Assembly: GCF_018687715.1 (NCBI RefSeq)
Contig: NC_056765.1
Location: 21,728,894 to 21,792,893 of the forward strand
Length of the DNA stretch: 64,000 nt
Source: Carya illinoinensis
Lineage: Eukaryota > Streptophyta > Magnoliopsida > Fagales > Juglandaceae
Reading direction: 5' to 3'
How positions within the stretch are numbered: the first letter of the stretch is position 1; each line of letters opens with the position of its first letter. A program made the position numbers and the translations under genes. Under the pieces are notes generated by a model. That model did not search any database and was not told the DNA's origin. It worked only from the letters and a program-made list of their open reading frames with translations. Shown here piece after piece: positions 51,701 to 63,217 of the stretch.

Positions 51701-54700
51701 TTGGATGAGCACATTAGCCTCATGTGGAACTCCTTGGGCTTGAGGGAAACCAAGGGATTCATGTGGGCGGGTTTCAATACGATGAATGAAGTTAAAGACA
51801 GATTTCTTGGTGCCATTTCGTCCAAGCCCAGAATTGAACTACGAGGGTCAGGGAGGTGTGTACACCGGGAAGTTTCCCCTGAGTAAAAGGTCAAAAAGGA
51901 CAAGGCTAAGGGCGGAATTGTACGAATGCACTTGAAGGTGCACCTAGCTTCCGATTCGCAGTCAATTGGAAATTGACATGGCTTTGGTCCTAGTGATGTG
52001 TGATAGATCAAGGCTCATCATCTAAATCAATGTAAGAATAATGTAACACAAAATTAATATCAAAAAGGTGCAAATGAAAGGGAAATTAAGCTCAAAATAT
52101 GGTTTATAGGTTACTAATCATCTTTAAGTTGATTAATGCGCTTTAGCCTAGTAAGAAACTTAACAATGGTTGGATGAGCACATTAGCCTCGTGTGGAACT
52201 CCTTGGGCTTGAGGGAAACCAATGGATTCATGTGGGCGGGCTTCAATATGATGAATGAAGTTAATGACAGATTTCTTGGTGCCATTTCGTCCAAACTTAG
52301 AACTGAACTACGAGGGTCAGGCAGGTGTATACACCAAGAAGTTTCCCTTGAGGAAAAGGTCGAAAAGAACAAGGCTAAGGGCCGAATTGTACGAATGCAA
52401 TCGAAAGTGCACCTAGCTTCCGATTCGCTCTGAATTGGAAATTGACATGGCTTTGGTTCTAGTGATGTGTGATAGGTCCAGGCTAATCTTCTAAATCAGT
52501 TTAACAATAATGTAAGACAACAATAATATCAAAACGGTGCAGATCAAAGGAAGAGAATGAATTTAAGTGGAAATTAAGCTCAAAATATGGTTTAAAGATT
52601 ACTAATCATCTTTAAGTTTATTAATGCGCTTTAGTCTAGTTAGGAACTTAACAATGGTTTGATGAGCACATTAGCCTCATGTGGAACTCCTTGGGCTTGA
52701 GGAAAACCAATGGAATTCATGTGGGCGGGCTTCAATGCGATGAATGAAGTTAAAGACAGATTTCTTGGTGCCATTTCGTCCAAACCTAGAACTGAACTAC
52801 GAGTGTCAGGCAGGTGTGTACACCAAGAAGTTTCCCTTGAGGAAAAGGTCAAAAACGACAAGGCTAAGGGCGGAATTGTACGAATGCACTCGAAGGTGCA
52901 CCTAGCTTCCGATTCGCTGTCAATTGCAAACTGACATGGCTTTGGTTCTAGTGATGTGTGATAGATCAATACTAATCTTCTAAATCAATCTAAGAATAAT
53001 GTAAAACAACAATAAAATCAAAAAGGTGCAAATGAAAGGGAGAGAATGAATTTAAGTGGAAATTAAGCTCAAAATATGGTTTAAAGATTACTCATCATCT
53101 TTAAGTTTATTAATGCGCTTTAGTCCAGTTAGAAACTTAACAATGGTTTGATGAGCACATTAGCCTCATGTGGAACTCCTTGGGCTTGAGGAAAACCAAT
53201 GGATTCATGTGGGCGGGCTTCAATACGGTGAATGAAGTTAAAGACAGATTTCTAAGTGCCATTTTGTCCAAACCAACAACTGAACTATGAGGGTCAGGGA
53301 GGTGTGTACACGAAGAAGTTTCCCCTGAGGAAAAGGTCAAAAACAGCGAGGCTAAGGGCGGAATTGTACGAATGCACTTGAAGGTGCACATATCTCTCGA
53401 TTCGTAGTCAATTGGAAATTGACATGGCTTTGGTCCTAGTGATGTGTGATACATCGAGGCTAATCTTCTAAATCAATCTAAGAATAATGTAAGACAACAA
53501 TAATATCAAAAAGGTGCAGATGAAAGGGAAAGAATGGATTGAAAGGGAAATTTAGCTCAAAACATAGTTTAAAGATTACTAATCATCTTTAAGTTGATTA
53601 ATGCGCTTTAATCTAGTTAGAAACTTAACAATGGTTGGATGAGCACATTAGCCTCATGTGGAACTCCTTGGGCTTGAAGGAAACCAATGGATTCGTGTGG
53701 GCGGGCTTCAATGCGATGAATGAAGGTAAAGACAGATTTCTTGGTGCCATTTCGTCCAAACCTAGAACTGAACTACGAGGGTCAGGCAGGTGTACACTAA
53801 GAAGTTTCCCTTGAGGAAAAGGTCAAAAAGGACAAGGCTAAGGGCGGAATCGTACGAATGCACTCGAAGGTGCACCTAGCTTCCGATTCGCTATGAATCA
53901 GAAATTGACATGGCTTTGGTTCTAGTGATGTGTGATAGATCAGGGCAAATCTTCTAAATCAATCTTAGAATAATGTAAAACAACAATAACATCAAAAAGG
54001 TGCAAATGAAAGGGAGAGAATGAATTTAAGTGGAAATTAAGCTCAAAATATGGTTTAGAGATTACTAATCATCTTTAAGTTGATTAATGCGCTTTAGTCT
54101 AGTTACAAACTTAACAATGGCTGGATGAGCACACTAGCCTCATGTGGAACTCCTCGGGCTTGAGGGAAACCAATGGATTTATGTGGGCGGGCTTCAATAT
54201 GGTGAATGAAGTTAAAGACAGATTTCTAGGTGCCATTTTGTCCAAACCAACAACTGAACTACGAGGGTCAGGGAGGTGTGTACACGAAGAAGTTTCCCCC
54301 GAGGAAAAGGTCAAAAACGGCGAGGCTAAGGGCGGAATTGTACGAATGCACTTGAAGGTGCACATATCTTTCGATTTGTAGTCAATTGGAAATTGACATG
54401 GCTTTGGTTCTAGTGATGTGTGATACATCGAGGCTAATCTTCTAAATCAATCTAAGAATAATGTAAGACAACAATAATATCAAAAAGGTGCAGATGAAAG
54501 GGAAAGAATGAATTGAAAGGGAAATTTAGCTCAAAACATAGTTTAAAGATTACTAATCATCTTTAAGTTTATTAATGCGCTTTAGTCTAGTAAGAAGCTT
54601 AACAATGGTTGGATGAGCACATTAGCCTCGTGTGGAACTCCTTGGGTTTGGGGGAAACCAAGGGATTCATGTGGGCGGGTTTCAATACGATGAATGAAGT

Positions 54701-56471
54701 TAAAGACAGATTTCTTGGTGCCATTTCGTCCAAGCCCAGAATTGAACTACGAGGGTCAGGGAGGTGTGTACACCGGGAAGTTTCCCTTGAGGAAAAGGTC
54801 AAAAAGGAGAAGGCTAAGGGCGGAATTGTACGAATGCACTTGAAGGTGCACCTAGCTTCCGATTCGCAGTCAATTGGAAATTGACATGGCTTTGGTCCTA
54901 GTGATGTGTGATAGATCAAGGCTAATCATCTAAATCAATGTAAGAATAATGTAACACAAAAATAATATCAAAAAGGTGCAAATGAAAGGGAAATTAAGCT
55001 CAAAATATGGTTTATAGGTTACTAATGATCTTTCAGTTGATTAATGCGCTTTAGCCTAGTAAGAAACTTAACAATGGTTGGATGAGCACATTAGCCTCGT
55101 GTGGAACTCCTTGGGCTTGAGGGAAACCAATGGATTCATGTGGGCGGGCTTCAATATGATGAATGAAGTTAATGACAGATTTCTTGGTGCCATTTCGTCC
55201 AAACTTAGAACTGAACTACGAGGGTCAGGCAGGTGTATACACCAAGAAGTTTCCCTTGAGGAAAAGGTCGAAAAGAACAAGGCTAAGGGCCGAATTGTAC
55301 GAATGCAATCGAAGGTGCACCTAGCTTCCGATTCGCTGTGAATTGGAAATTGACATGTCTTTGGTCCTAGTGATGTGTGATAGATCAAGGCTAATCTTCT
55401 AAATCAATGTAAGAATAATGTAACACGAAAATAATATCAAAAAGGTGCAAATGAAAGGGAAATTAAGCTCAAAATATGGTTTATAGGTTACTAATCATCT
55501 TTCAGTTGATTAATGCGCTTTAGCCTAGTAAAAAACTTAACAATGGTTGGATGAGCACATTAGCCTCGTGTGGAATTCCTTGGGCTTGAGGGAAACCAAT
55601 GGATTCATGTGGGCGGGCTTCAATATAATGAATGAAGTTAAAGATAGATTTCTTGGTGCCATTTCATCCAAACTTAGAACTGAACTACGAGGGTCAGGCA
55701 GGTGTATACACCAAGAAGTTTCCCCTCAGGAAAAGGTCAAAAAGGACAAGGCTAAGGGCGGAATTGTACGAACGCACTTGAAGGTGCACCTAGCTTCCGA
55801 TTCGCAGTCAATTGGAAATTGACATGGCTTTGGTTCTAGTGATGTGTGATAGATCAAGACTAATCTTCTAAATCAATCTAAGAATAATGTAAAACAACAA
55901 TAAAATCAAAAAGGTGCAAATGAAAGGGAAAGAATGAATTGAAAGGGAAATTTAGCTCAAAACATAGTTTAAACATTACTAATCGTCTTTAAGTTGATTA
56001 ATGCGCTTTAGTCTAGTTAGAAACTTAACAATGGTTGGATGAGCACATTAGCCTCATGTGGAACTCCTTGGGCTTGAGGGAAACCAAGGGATTCATGTGG
56101 GCGGGTTTCAATACGATGAATGAAGTTAAAGACAGATTTCTTGGTGCCATTTTGTCCAAACCAAGAACTGAACTACGAGGGTCAGGGAGGTTTTTACACA
56201 AAGAAGTTTCCCCTGAGGAAAAGGTCAAAAACGACGAGGCTAAGGGCGGAATTGTACGAATGCACTTGAAGGTGCACATATCTTCCGATTCGTAGTCAAT
56301 TAGAAATTGACATGGCTTTGGTCCTAGTGATGTGTGCTACATCGAGGCTAATCTTCTAAATCAATCTAAGAAAAATGTAAAACAACAATAACATCAAAAA
56401 GGTGCAAATGAAAGGGAGAGAATGAATTTGATGGGAAATTAAGCTCAAAATATGGTTTAAAGATTACTAAT
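51701..56471 (+). repeat. Array segment right of HOR3 with HOR2-type monomer order
   Basis: Units start near 51701 (D'), 52170 (E'), 52657 (Y-like), 53145 (A), 53634 (B), 54120 (C), 54609 (D), 55078 and 55547 (E'-like) and 56035. The pair at 51701-52656 matches that at 34862-35819, including the rare AAAATTAATATC in the linker (35211 and 52049). The following A-B-C-D order matches HOR2, with B again carrying GTGTACACTAAG. Confidence 0.85.
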
Positions 56472-57833
56472 CTGTAAGTAATCTTGGTGCCAATTCATTC
56501 AAACCAAGAACTGAACTACGAGGTTCAGGGAGGTGCGTACACGAAGAAATTTTCCCTGAGGAAAAGGGCAAGGCTAAGGGCGAAATAGTACGAATGCAGT
56601 TGAAGGTGCACATAGCTTCCTATTCGCTGTCAATTGGAAATTGACATGGCTTTGGTTCTAGTGATGTGTGATAGATCAGGGCAAATCTTCTAAATCAATC
56701 TAAGAATAATGTAAAACAACAATAACATCAAAAAGGTGCAAATGAAAGGGAGAGAATGAATTTAAGTGGAAATTAAGCTCAAAATATGGTTTAAAGATTA
56801 CTAATCATCTTTAAGTTTATTAATGCGCTTTAGTCTAGTTAGAAACTTAACAATGGTTTCATGAGCACATTAGCCTCATGTGGAACTCCTTGGGCTTGAG
56901 GAAAACCAATGGAATTCATGTGGGCGGGCTTCAATGCGATGAATGAAGTTAAAGACAGATTTCTTGGTGCCATTTCGTCCAAACCTAGAACTGAACTACG
57001 AGTGTCAGGCAGGTGTGTACACCAAGAAGTTTCCCTTGAGGAAAAGCTCAAACACGACAAGGCTAAGGGTGGAACTGTACGAATGCACTCGAAGCTGCAC
57101 CTAGCTTCCGATTTGCTGTGAATTGGAAATTGACATGGCTTTGGTTCTAGTGATGTGTGATAGATCACGGCTAATCGTCTAAGTCAATCCAAGAATAATG
57201 TAAAACAACAATAACATCAAAAAGGTATAAATGGAAGGGAGAGAATGAATTTAAAGGGAAATTAAGCTCAAAACATGGTTTAAACATTACTAATCATCTT
57301 TAAGTTGATTAATGCGCTTTAGTCTAGTTAGAAACTTAACAATGGTTTCATGAGCACATTAGCCTCATGTGGAACTCCTTGGGCTTGAGGGAAACCAATG
57401 TGTTGGTGTGTGCGGGTTTCAATACGATGACTGAAGTTAAAGACAGATTTCTTGGTGCCATTTTGTCCAAACCAAGAACTGAACTACGAGGGTCAAAGAG
57501 GTGTGTACACGAAGAAGTTTCCCCTAAGGAAAAGGTCAAAAATGGCGAGGCTAAGGGTGGAATTGTACGAATGCACTTGAAGGTGCACATATCTTCCGAT
57601 TCGTAGTCAATTGGAAATTGACATGGCTTTGGTCCTAGTGATGTGTGATACATCGAGGCTAATCTTCTAAATCAATCTAAGAATAATGTAAGACAACAAT
57701 AATATCAAAAAGGTGCAGATGAAAGGGAAAGAATGAATTGAAAGGGAAATTTAGCTCAAAACATAGTTTAAAGATTACTAATCGTCTTTAAGTTGATTAA
57801 TGCGCTTTAGTCTAGTTAGAAACTTAACAATGG

Positions 57834-58128
57834 TTCGATGAGCACATTAGCCTGGAATCGTACGAATGCACTCGAAGGTGCACCTAGCTTTCGATTCGTA
57901 GTGAATCAGAAATTGACATGGCTTTGGTTCTAGTGATGTGTGATAGATCAGGGCAAATCTTCTAAATCAATCTAAGAATAATGTAAAACAATAATAACAT
58001 CAAAAAGGTGCAAATGAAAGGGAGAGAATGAATTTAAGTGGAAATTAAGCTCAAAACATGGTTTATAGATTACTAATGATCTTTAAGTTGATTAATGCGC
58101 TTTAGTATAGTTAGAAACTTAACAATGG
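57834..58128 (+). repeat. Truncated satellite monomer (295 bp)
   Basis: The phase mark TTCGATGAGCACATTAGCCT is followed at about 57855 by GGAATCGTACGAATGC, which normally lies about 200 bp further on. The rest of the unit is ordinary. Confidence 0.88.
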
Positions 58129-60541
58129 GTGGATGAGCACATTAGCCTCATGTGGAACTCCTTGGGCTTGAGGGAAACCAATGGATTCTTGTGGGCGGGC
58201 TTCAATACGATGAATGAAGTTAAAGACAGATTTCTTGGTGCCATTTCGTCCAAACCTAGAACTGAACTACGAGGGTCTGGGAGGTGTGTACACCAAGTAG
58301 TTTCCCTTGAGGGAATGGTCAAAAAGGACAAGGCTAACGGCGGAATTGTACGAATGCATTAAAAGTGCACATAGCTTCCGATCCACTGTGAATTGGAAAT
58401 TGACATGACTTTGGTTCTAGTGATGTGTGATAGATCAAGCTAATCTTCTAAATCAATCAAAGAATAATATAAAACAACAACAATATCAAAAAGGTGTAGA
58501 TGAAAGGGAAAGAATGAATTTAAAGGGAAATTAAGCTCAAAACATGGTTTAGAGGTTATTAATCATCTTTAAGTTGATTAATGCGCTTAAGTCTAGTTAG
58601 AAACTTAACAAACGCTAGATGAGCACATTAAGCGCATTTGGAACTTCTTGGGCTTGAGCGAAACCAATGGATTGGTGTGTGCGGGATTCAATACGATGAA
58701 TGAAGTTAAAGATTGATTTTCTGGTGCCAGTTCGTCCAAACCTAGAACTGAACTACGAGGGTCAGGGAGGTGTGTACACCAAGAAGTTTCCAGTGAGGAA
58801 AACGTCAAAAAGGACAAGACTGGGGACGGGATTGCACGAATGCACTTGAAGGTACACCTAGCTTTCGAGTCGCTGTGAATTGAAAATTGACATGGGTTTG
58901 GTTCTAGTGATGTGTGATAGATCAAGGCTAATCTTATAAATCAATGTAAGAATAATGTAATACAACAATAATATCAAAAATGTGCAGATGAAAGGGAAAT
59001 TAAGCTCAAAACATGGTTTAGAGATTACTAATCATCTTTAAGTTGATTAATGCAATTAAGCCTAGTTAGAAACTTAACAATGGTTAGATGAGCACATTAC
59101 ACTCATGTGGGACTTCTTGGGCTTGAGGGAAACCAATGGATTGGTGTGTGTGAGTTTCAATACGATGACTGAAGTTAAAGACAGATTTCTTGGTGCCAAT
59201 TCGTCCAAACCTAGAACTGAACTATGAGGGTCAGGGAGGTCAGTACACGAAGAAGTTTCCATTGAGGAAAACGTCAAAAAGGAGATTGTACGAATGCACT
59301 TCAAGGTGTACCTAGCTTCCGATTCGCTGTGAATTGGAAATTGACATGGCTTTGGTTCTAGTTTTGTGTGATACATCAAGGCTAATATTCTTAATCAATC
59401 TAAGAAGAATGTAAAACAACAATAATATCAAAAAGGAGCAGACGAAAGGGAAAGAATGAATTTAAAGGGAAATTAAGCTCAAAATATGGCTTAGAGGTTG
59501 CTAACCATCTTTAAGTTGATTAATGCAATTAAGCCTAGTTAGAAACTTAACAGTGGTTAGATGAGCACATTACACTCATGTGGGACTTCTTGGGCTTGAG
59601 GGAAACCAATGGATTGGTTTGTGCGGGTTTCAATACGATGACTGAAGTTAAAGACAGATTTCTTGGTGCCAATTCGTCCAAACCAAGAACTGGACTACGA
59701 GGGTCAGGGAGGTGTGTACACGAAGAATTTTCCACTGAGCAAAAGGCCAAAAAGGGCAAGGCTAAGGGCGGAATTGTACGAAACCACTTGAAGGTGCATA
59801 TATCTTCCGATTTGCTGTGAATTGGAAATTGACATGGCTTTGGTTCTAGTGATGTATGATAGATCATGGCTAATCTTCTAAATCAGTCTAAGAATAATAC
59901 AAAACAACAATAATATCAAAAATCTGCATATGACAGGGGAAGAATCAATTTAAAGGGAAATTAAGCTCAAAACATGGTTTAGAGGTTACTAATCATCTTT
60001 AAGTTGATTAATGCAATTAAGCCTAGTTAGAAAGTTAACAATGGTTAGATGAGCACATTACACTCATGTGGTACTTCTTGGGCTTGAGGGAAACCTATGG
60101 ATTGGTGTGTGCGGGTTTCAATAGGATGACTAAAGTTAACGACAGTTTTCTTGGTGCCAATTCGTCCAAACCAAGAACTGAACTACGAGGGTCAGGGAGG
60201 TGTGTACACGAAGAATTTGCCCTTGAGGAAAAGGTCAAAAAGAACAAGGCTAAGGACGGAATTGTACGAATGCACTTGAAGGAGCACCTAGCTTCCGATT
60301 CGCTGTGAATTGGAAATTGACATGGCTTTGGTTCTAGTGATGTGTGATAGATCAAGGCTAATCTTCTAAATCAGTCTAAGAATAGTACAAAACAACGATA
60401 ATATCAAAAAGCTGCAGATGAAAGGGGAAGAATGAATTTAAAGGGAAATTAAGCTCAAAACATGGTTTAGACGTTACTAATCATCTTTAAGTTGATTAAT
60501 GCAATTAAGCCTTGTTTGAAACTTAACAATGGTTAGATGAG

Positions 60542-60546
60542 CACAT
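60542..60546. repeat. Left target-site duplication of the solo LTR (CACAT)
   Basis: CACAT here belongs to the satellite word GATGAGCACATT. The identical 5 bp recur at 63107-63111 beyond the LTR, the usual footprint of retroviral-type integrase. Confidence 0.85.
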
Positions 60547-60797
60547 TGATTGAGCTGAAATATTGCATATTTTAGCTATTTAAAACTAATGTATTTTAAA
60601 TTCATCATGACATTATTATTGGTTTTAAATGGAAAAATGGTGAAAGTGAATAAATCAAAGTTGTGATTTTAATTGATTAAAAGCATGAATTTCTGCTTGA
60701 ATTCTACCAACTATTGATTACTGTGGATTCTAGTCCATAATTTTTCTTGCTTTCTATTATCATTTGTGTTTGTACCATTATTCTCCTTGTTGCTCTG

Positions 60798-60815
60798 TCT
60801 CTCTCTCTCTCTCTC
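60798..60815 (+). repeat. (TC)9 microsatellite in the solo LTR
   Basis: A run of nine TC dinucleotides is followed by CCCCC. A second purine run (GAGAGAGAGA) lies about 50 bp downstream near 60865-60874 in the complementary sense, so the two could pair as a weak hairpin. Confidence 0.9.
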
Positions 60816-61129
60816 CCCCAACTGCAAATACTTCTTTGGAAGCTGCAAAGTGAGGGAGACGTGCAGAGAGAGAGACATGGGTTTGTTAGATGATGTATGA
60901 AAAATCTCTCTATTTGTTTTTTCTTCAATGGAAGTACAAGGAAATATCTGACTTAACCAGGTAATTTCTAGGTGGATTTTTGCTTTGTTTTCTTGGGGGT
61001 CATTTTCTGTGCCAGTTAACTGAGGTTTGAAGATTGGCCACTAGTTAGTGGAAGTGGTGGGAATTGCGTACTATGAATATGATTTGAAGTTGGTTTTGCC
61101 TCCTGTGGCCCGAGGAGTCATTGCTTTTG

Positions 61130-62060
61130 CTTACCACACGGACACCATGCATGGGACCAACTTACACATGCAGCTCACATGCAATAAACGTGACAGCAGC
61201 CTCTCACACGATGCAACCATGCAGCAGAACAAACACATGTGTTCACTCGGACAGCAGCAAAGCAAAGCACTCACTCGGACATGCTTTGACAGCCAATCAC
61301 ACATGCAACATCATTCGGACAGCACTCAAACAAACCATGCACATGCAGACAGCAAGCAGCAGGAGAAGAAATGGACGATGCACATGCAGAACAGAAAAGC
61401 ACTCGGACAGCAGCTACTACAGCAAAAGAAAGAAGACCACATGGACAGCACACATGCAGACATGCAACTCATTCGGACCATGCATGGGACCAACTTACAC
61501 ATGGACAGCAACCTGAACGTGCAGCAACCTGGACAGAAAGCATACAGCACATTGCAGACAAACACAGCAGCAAAGACACTCACACACCCTTCGGACAGCA
61601 CTCACACATGCATGCACACATGTACACAACAGAAAGCAGACCAGCCTCAGTCGAACAGCACACAGCTGGACCCACAGCAGCTCACACATGTAGATCACTC
61701 GGATGTGCAGCAGCTACTGCAGCAAGGAAAAGTACACAGCCAGTTCACACATGCATGACAGCAGGAACACTCAGACAGCAGACCATTCACTCGGATGTGC
61801 AGCAGCTACTACAGCAATGAACCTGCAGCAAGGACAAGCACACATGCACATGCAGAACAGAAAGCATCATTCAGACACATGCAGAAAAGTGACACCAACT
61901 CACTCTAAAGCACACAGCCGGACAGCAGCCACTCACACACGCTGGATGTTGTTGGAAAGCAAGGGCATTTTAGACCTGAAGCACAGGAAGACAGCAGGTC
62001 TTATTCCCTTTGTCGGATCTACAACAGTACATGGATGTATACACTCGGACGAGCAGCAGG
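61130..62060 (+). repeat. Low-complexity CAG/ACACATGCA-rich block in the solo LTR
   Basis: About 930 bp is built from degenerate words ACACATGCA, GACAGCA, CAGCAG and CACTCGGAC. The core CTCGGAC or TTCGGAC recurs at irregular 35-120 bp spacing, for example near 61245, 61274, 61314, 61402, 61473, 61591 and 62043. A 27-bp segment beginning ACCATGCATGGGACC is repeated exactly at 61144-61170 and 61477-61503. A 24-bp segment beginning TCACTCGGATGTG is repeated at 61695-61718 and 61787-61810. The 236-codon open frame at 61048-61758 is a by-product of few T-rich stops here: it is a Gln/His/Thr-rich low-complexity string with no recognisable domain. Confidence 0.85.
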
Positions 62061-62230
62061 AGTGAATATTTAATCAGCTGGAGGCAGCAACACATGGGAG
62101 TTTTTTACTTACTTCTTTCCGTTTAGAAGCTAGAGAGAGTTATTGGTTTTTTTTTATTTTTCATTCGGCTACAGTTGAGCAACTAAGTTCTTGAAGTTGC
62201 ACTTGTTTTCCCGTTTGAGTTTTCTTTCCA

Positions 62231-62236
62231 TATATA
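62231..62236 (+). promoter_or_regulatory. TATATA box, likely LTR promoter
   Basis: CCATATATAGCC about 870 bp before the LTR 3' end is a good plant-type TATA box. In a long LTR this is a plausible U3/R boundary signal. It is a motif match only. Confidence 0.45.
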
Positions 62237-62393
62237 GCCGTAGGGCAACCTTGAGTTTATTTTCCTTCTCTTCCGTTTAAATAGCAGAATTTTCATTTCA
62301 TTTTCTTTGACTTTTCTTTCTTAATATAGATTGGCCAGTTTTTGTTTTTGCCTACAATGCTTTGTTGTTTTAAGAATTTTTATTAAGTATTAA

Positions 62394-62565
62394 GAATTGT
62401 TTTAGAATTTTATCTCATTAATTGTAATACCTTAATTTCTTTCAAGTGTTCTAGTTGGTTTCATGCAACAAGAGAATTGTTTTAGAAGTTTTTAATCAAG
62501 TATGCTAGTTTGTTCATGAAATAAAGGAATTGTTTTAGAAGTTTTTAATTAAGTGTACTAGTTTA
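62394..62565 (+). repeat. Short imperfect repeats GAATTGTTTTAGAA in the LTR
   Basis: GAATTGTTTTAGAA occurs at 62394, 62474 and 62527. The last two copies are part of a 53-bp imperfect tandem duplication that also repeats GTTTTTAAT and CTAGTTT. Confidence 0.85.
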
Positions 62566-63106
62566 ATTTATTGCAAGAAGGGTTTGGTAGAGAGCTTTTG
62601 TTTTTGTTTTAGTTGGGTAATTTAATTGTTGTTTACTTATTTCATGTTATTTATTTTTATTGTTTCATTAAGCTTTCATTTTAATAGTGATTACAATTGT
62701 TATGGTTTAATTTGAGAATTTGTGATTTAGATACAATGATAAACCCTAGAATATTGGTTTTATGCATTTTCAATTTTCAATGCATGTTTTGTCAATTACT
62801 TTCTAATCTAGTTTAATTCTTAATTTAGTTTTATTAATCTCTGAATTTAATCTGTTAGTCATTTACATTCCAATCTGACAATCAAAAATCTAAAAATATG
62901 AATCTAGTCCATGACTAGTAACCTCTTCCATCCATTGTACATATCATTCTCTTGTTTTCTCTTTGTGAAGTTTTTCACATTTTTCAACAAGTTTAATTTT
63001 AAGTAACTTTCCCTGAGGAGACGATCTATGAATTTATTCCTAATTATTACACGACATCCTCCTGCACTTGGGATAGCATTAGTGCTACTCATTTTTGAGT
63101 GAGTCA

Positions 63107-63123
63107 CACATTACACTCATGTG
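63107..63123 (+). repeat. Satellite remnant beyond the solo LTR, including right TSD
   Basis: CACATTACACTCATGTG is identical to the edge-type monomers at about 59093 and 59567. The first five bases are the right copy of the target-site duplication. Satellite identity ends at 63123, where the next bases no longer match the monomer (GGACTTCTTGGG expected). Confidence 0.85.
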
Positions 63124-63217
63124 TTGAGAGTAGTATACACAGCTTGGAGATAGATAGCTCTCGTCTGTCTTTTCTTCGAGTGAGCCAGGTGACAAAATTG
63201 AAATCGAATCAGAAAAC
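63124..63217 (+). other. Unassigned 94 bp between satellite remnant and gag
   Basis: I see no satellite, coding or structural signal here. By position it is probably the untranslated leader just upstream of gag of the next retrotransposon, whose LTR and primer-binding site are absent from this side. Confidence 0.4.

Larger units (their letters stand above)
1976..60546 (+). repeat. Tandem satellite array, ~469-489 bp monomer, ~120 units
   Basis: A single head-to-tail satellite family fills this interval with all units in one orientation. Using TTGGATGAGCAC (or variants TTTCATGAG, CTGGATGAG, TTAGATGAG) as phase mark, successive units start at 2391, 2879, 3348, 3817 and so on to 60533, with spacings almost always 469-471 or 486-489 bp. 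Order in a unit: the phase mark; GGGAAACCAATGG; TTCATGTGGGCGGG; GAACTACGAGGGTCAGG; the palindrome AGGTGCACCT; TCAATTGGAAATTGA; GTGATGTGTGATAG; an A-rich linker; a 21-bp dyad starting TAATCATC; GCGCTTTAG. The size classes differ by a 19-bp linker indel. I do not recognise the family by name. Size, homogeneity and HOR structure fit a heterochromatic, possibly (peri)centromeric, plant satellite; that function is inference. Confidence 0.98.
56472..60546 (+). repeat. Diverged right edge of the array, with truncated monomers
   Basis: The last units start near 56857, 57346, 57834, 58129, 58615, 59084, 59557, 60045 and 60533. They differ more from one another than interior units do. From 58.6 kb they carry changes such as CACATTACACTCATGTGGG, GGATTGGTGTGTG and GCAATTAAGCC. 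A unit beginning near 56472 lacks its first ~170 bp and has a short filler (TGTAAGTA) at the junction. The 57834 unit lost about 190 bp between ATTAGCCT and GGAATCGTACG. The final unit is 14 bp long, cut by the solo LTR. Confidence 0.9.
60547..63106 (+). mobile_element. Solo LTR (2560 bp) of a long-LTR retrotransposon
   Basis: The interval starts TGATTGAGCTG, ends GAGTGAGTCA and is flanked by a perfect 5-bp direct repeat, CACAT (60542-60546 and 63107-63111). Satellite sequence lies on both sides: GATGAGCACAT before, CACATTACACTCATGTG after. The sequence immediately after the LTR is therefore target DNA, not a primer-binding site, which makes this a solo LTR left by LTR-LTR recombination. Length, TG/CA ends, the TATATA at 62231 and the AT-rich 3' half fit a long-LTR plant Ty3/gypsy element (Tat/Athila-like); that lineage is inference. 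The strand follows the TATA box. Confidence 0.85.

Noticed and set aside
2391..60308. Dozens of 60-109 codon ORFs on both strands, one pair per satellite monomer, as small genes
   Set aside because: They repeat with the monomer, overlap antisense, and are broken by 1- and 2-bp indels fixed throughout HOR types (for example the missing T in AAGTTCCCTTG of type H and the 2-bp loss in type B). No start context or promoter marks one copy as special.
1976..60546. CRISPR-like or bacterial repeat array
   Set aside because: Units are about 480 bp without unique spacers, no cas genes exist, and the flanks are plant retrotransposons.
61048..61758. 236-codon ORF as a gene
   Set aside because: It lies wholly inside the solo LTR, is low complexity, overlaps other long frames in the same block, and has no recognisable domain.
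62904..63107. 67-codon minus-strand ORF at the LTR end
   Set aside because: It lies within the AT-rich LTR 3' region with no homology I recognise; expected by chance.
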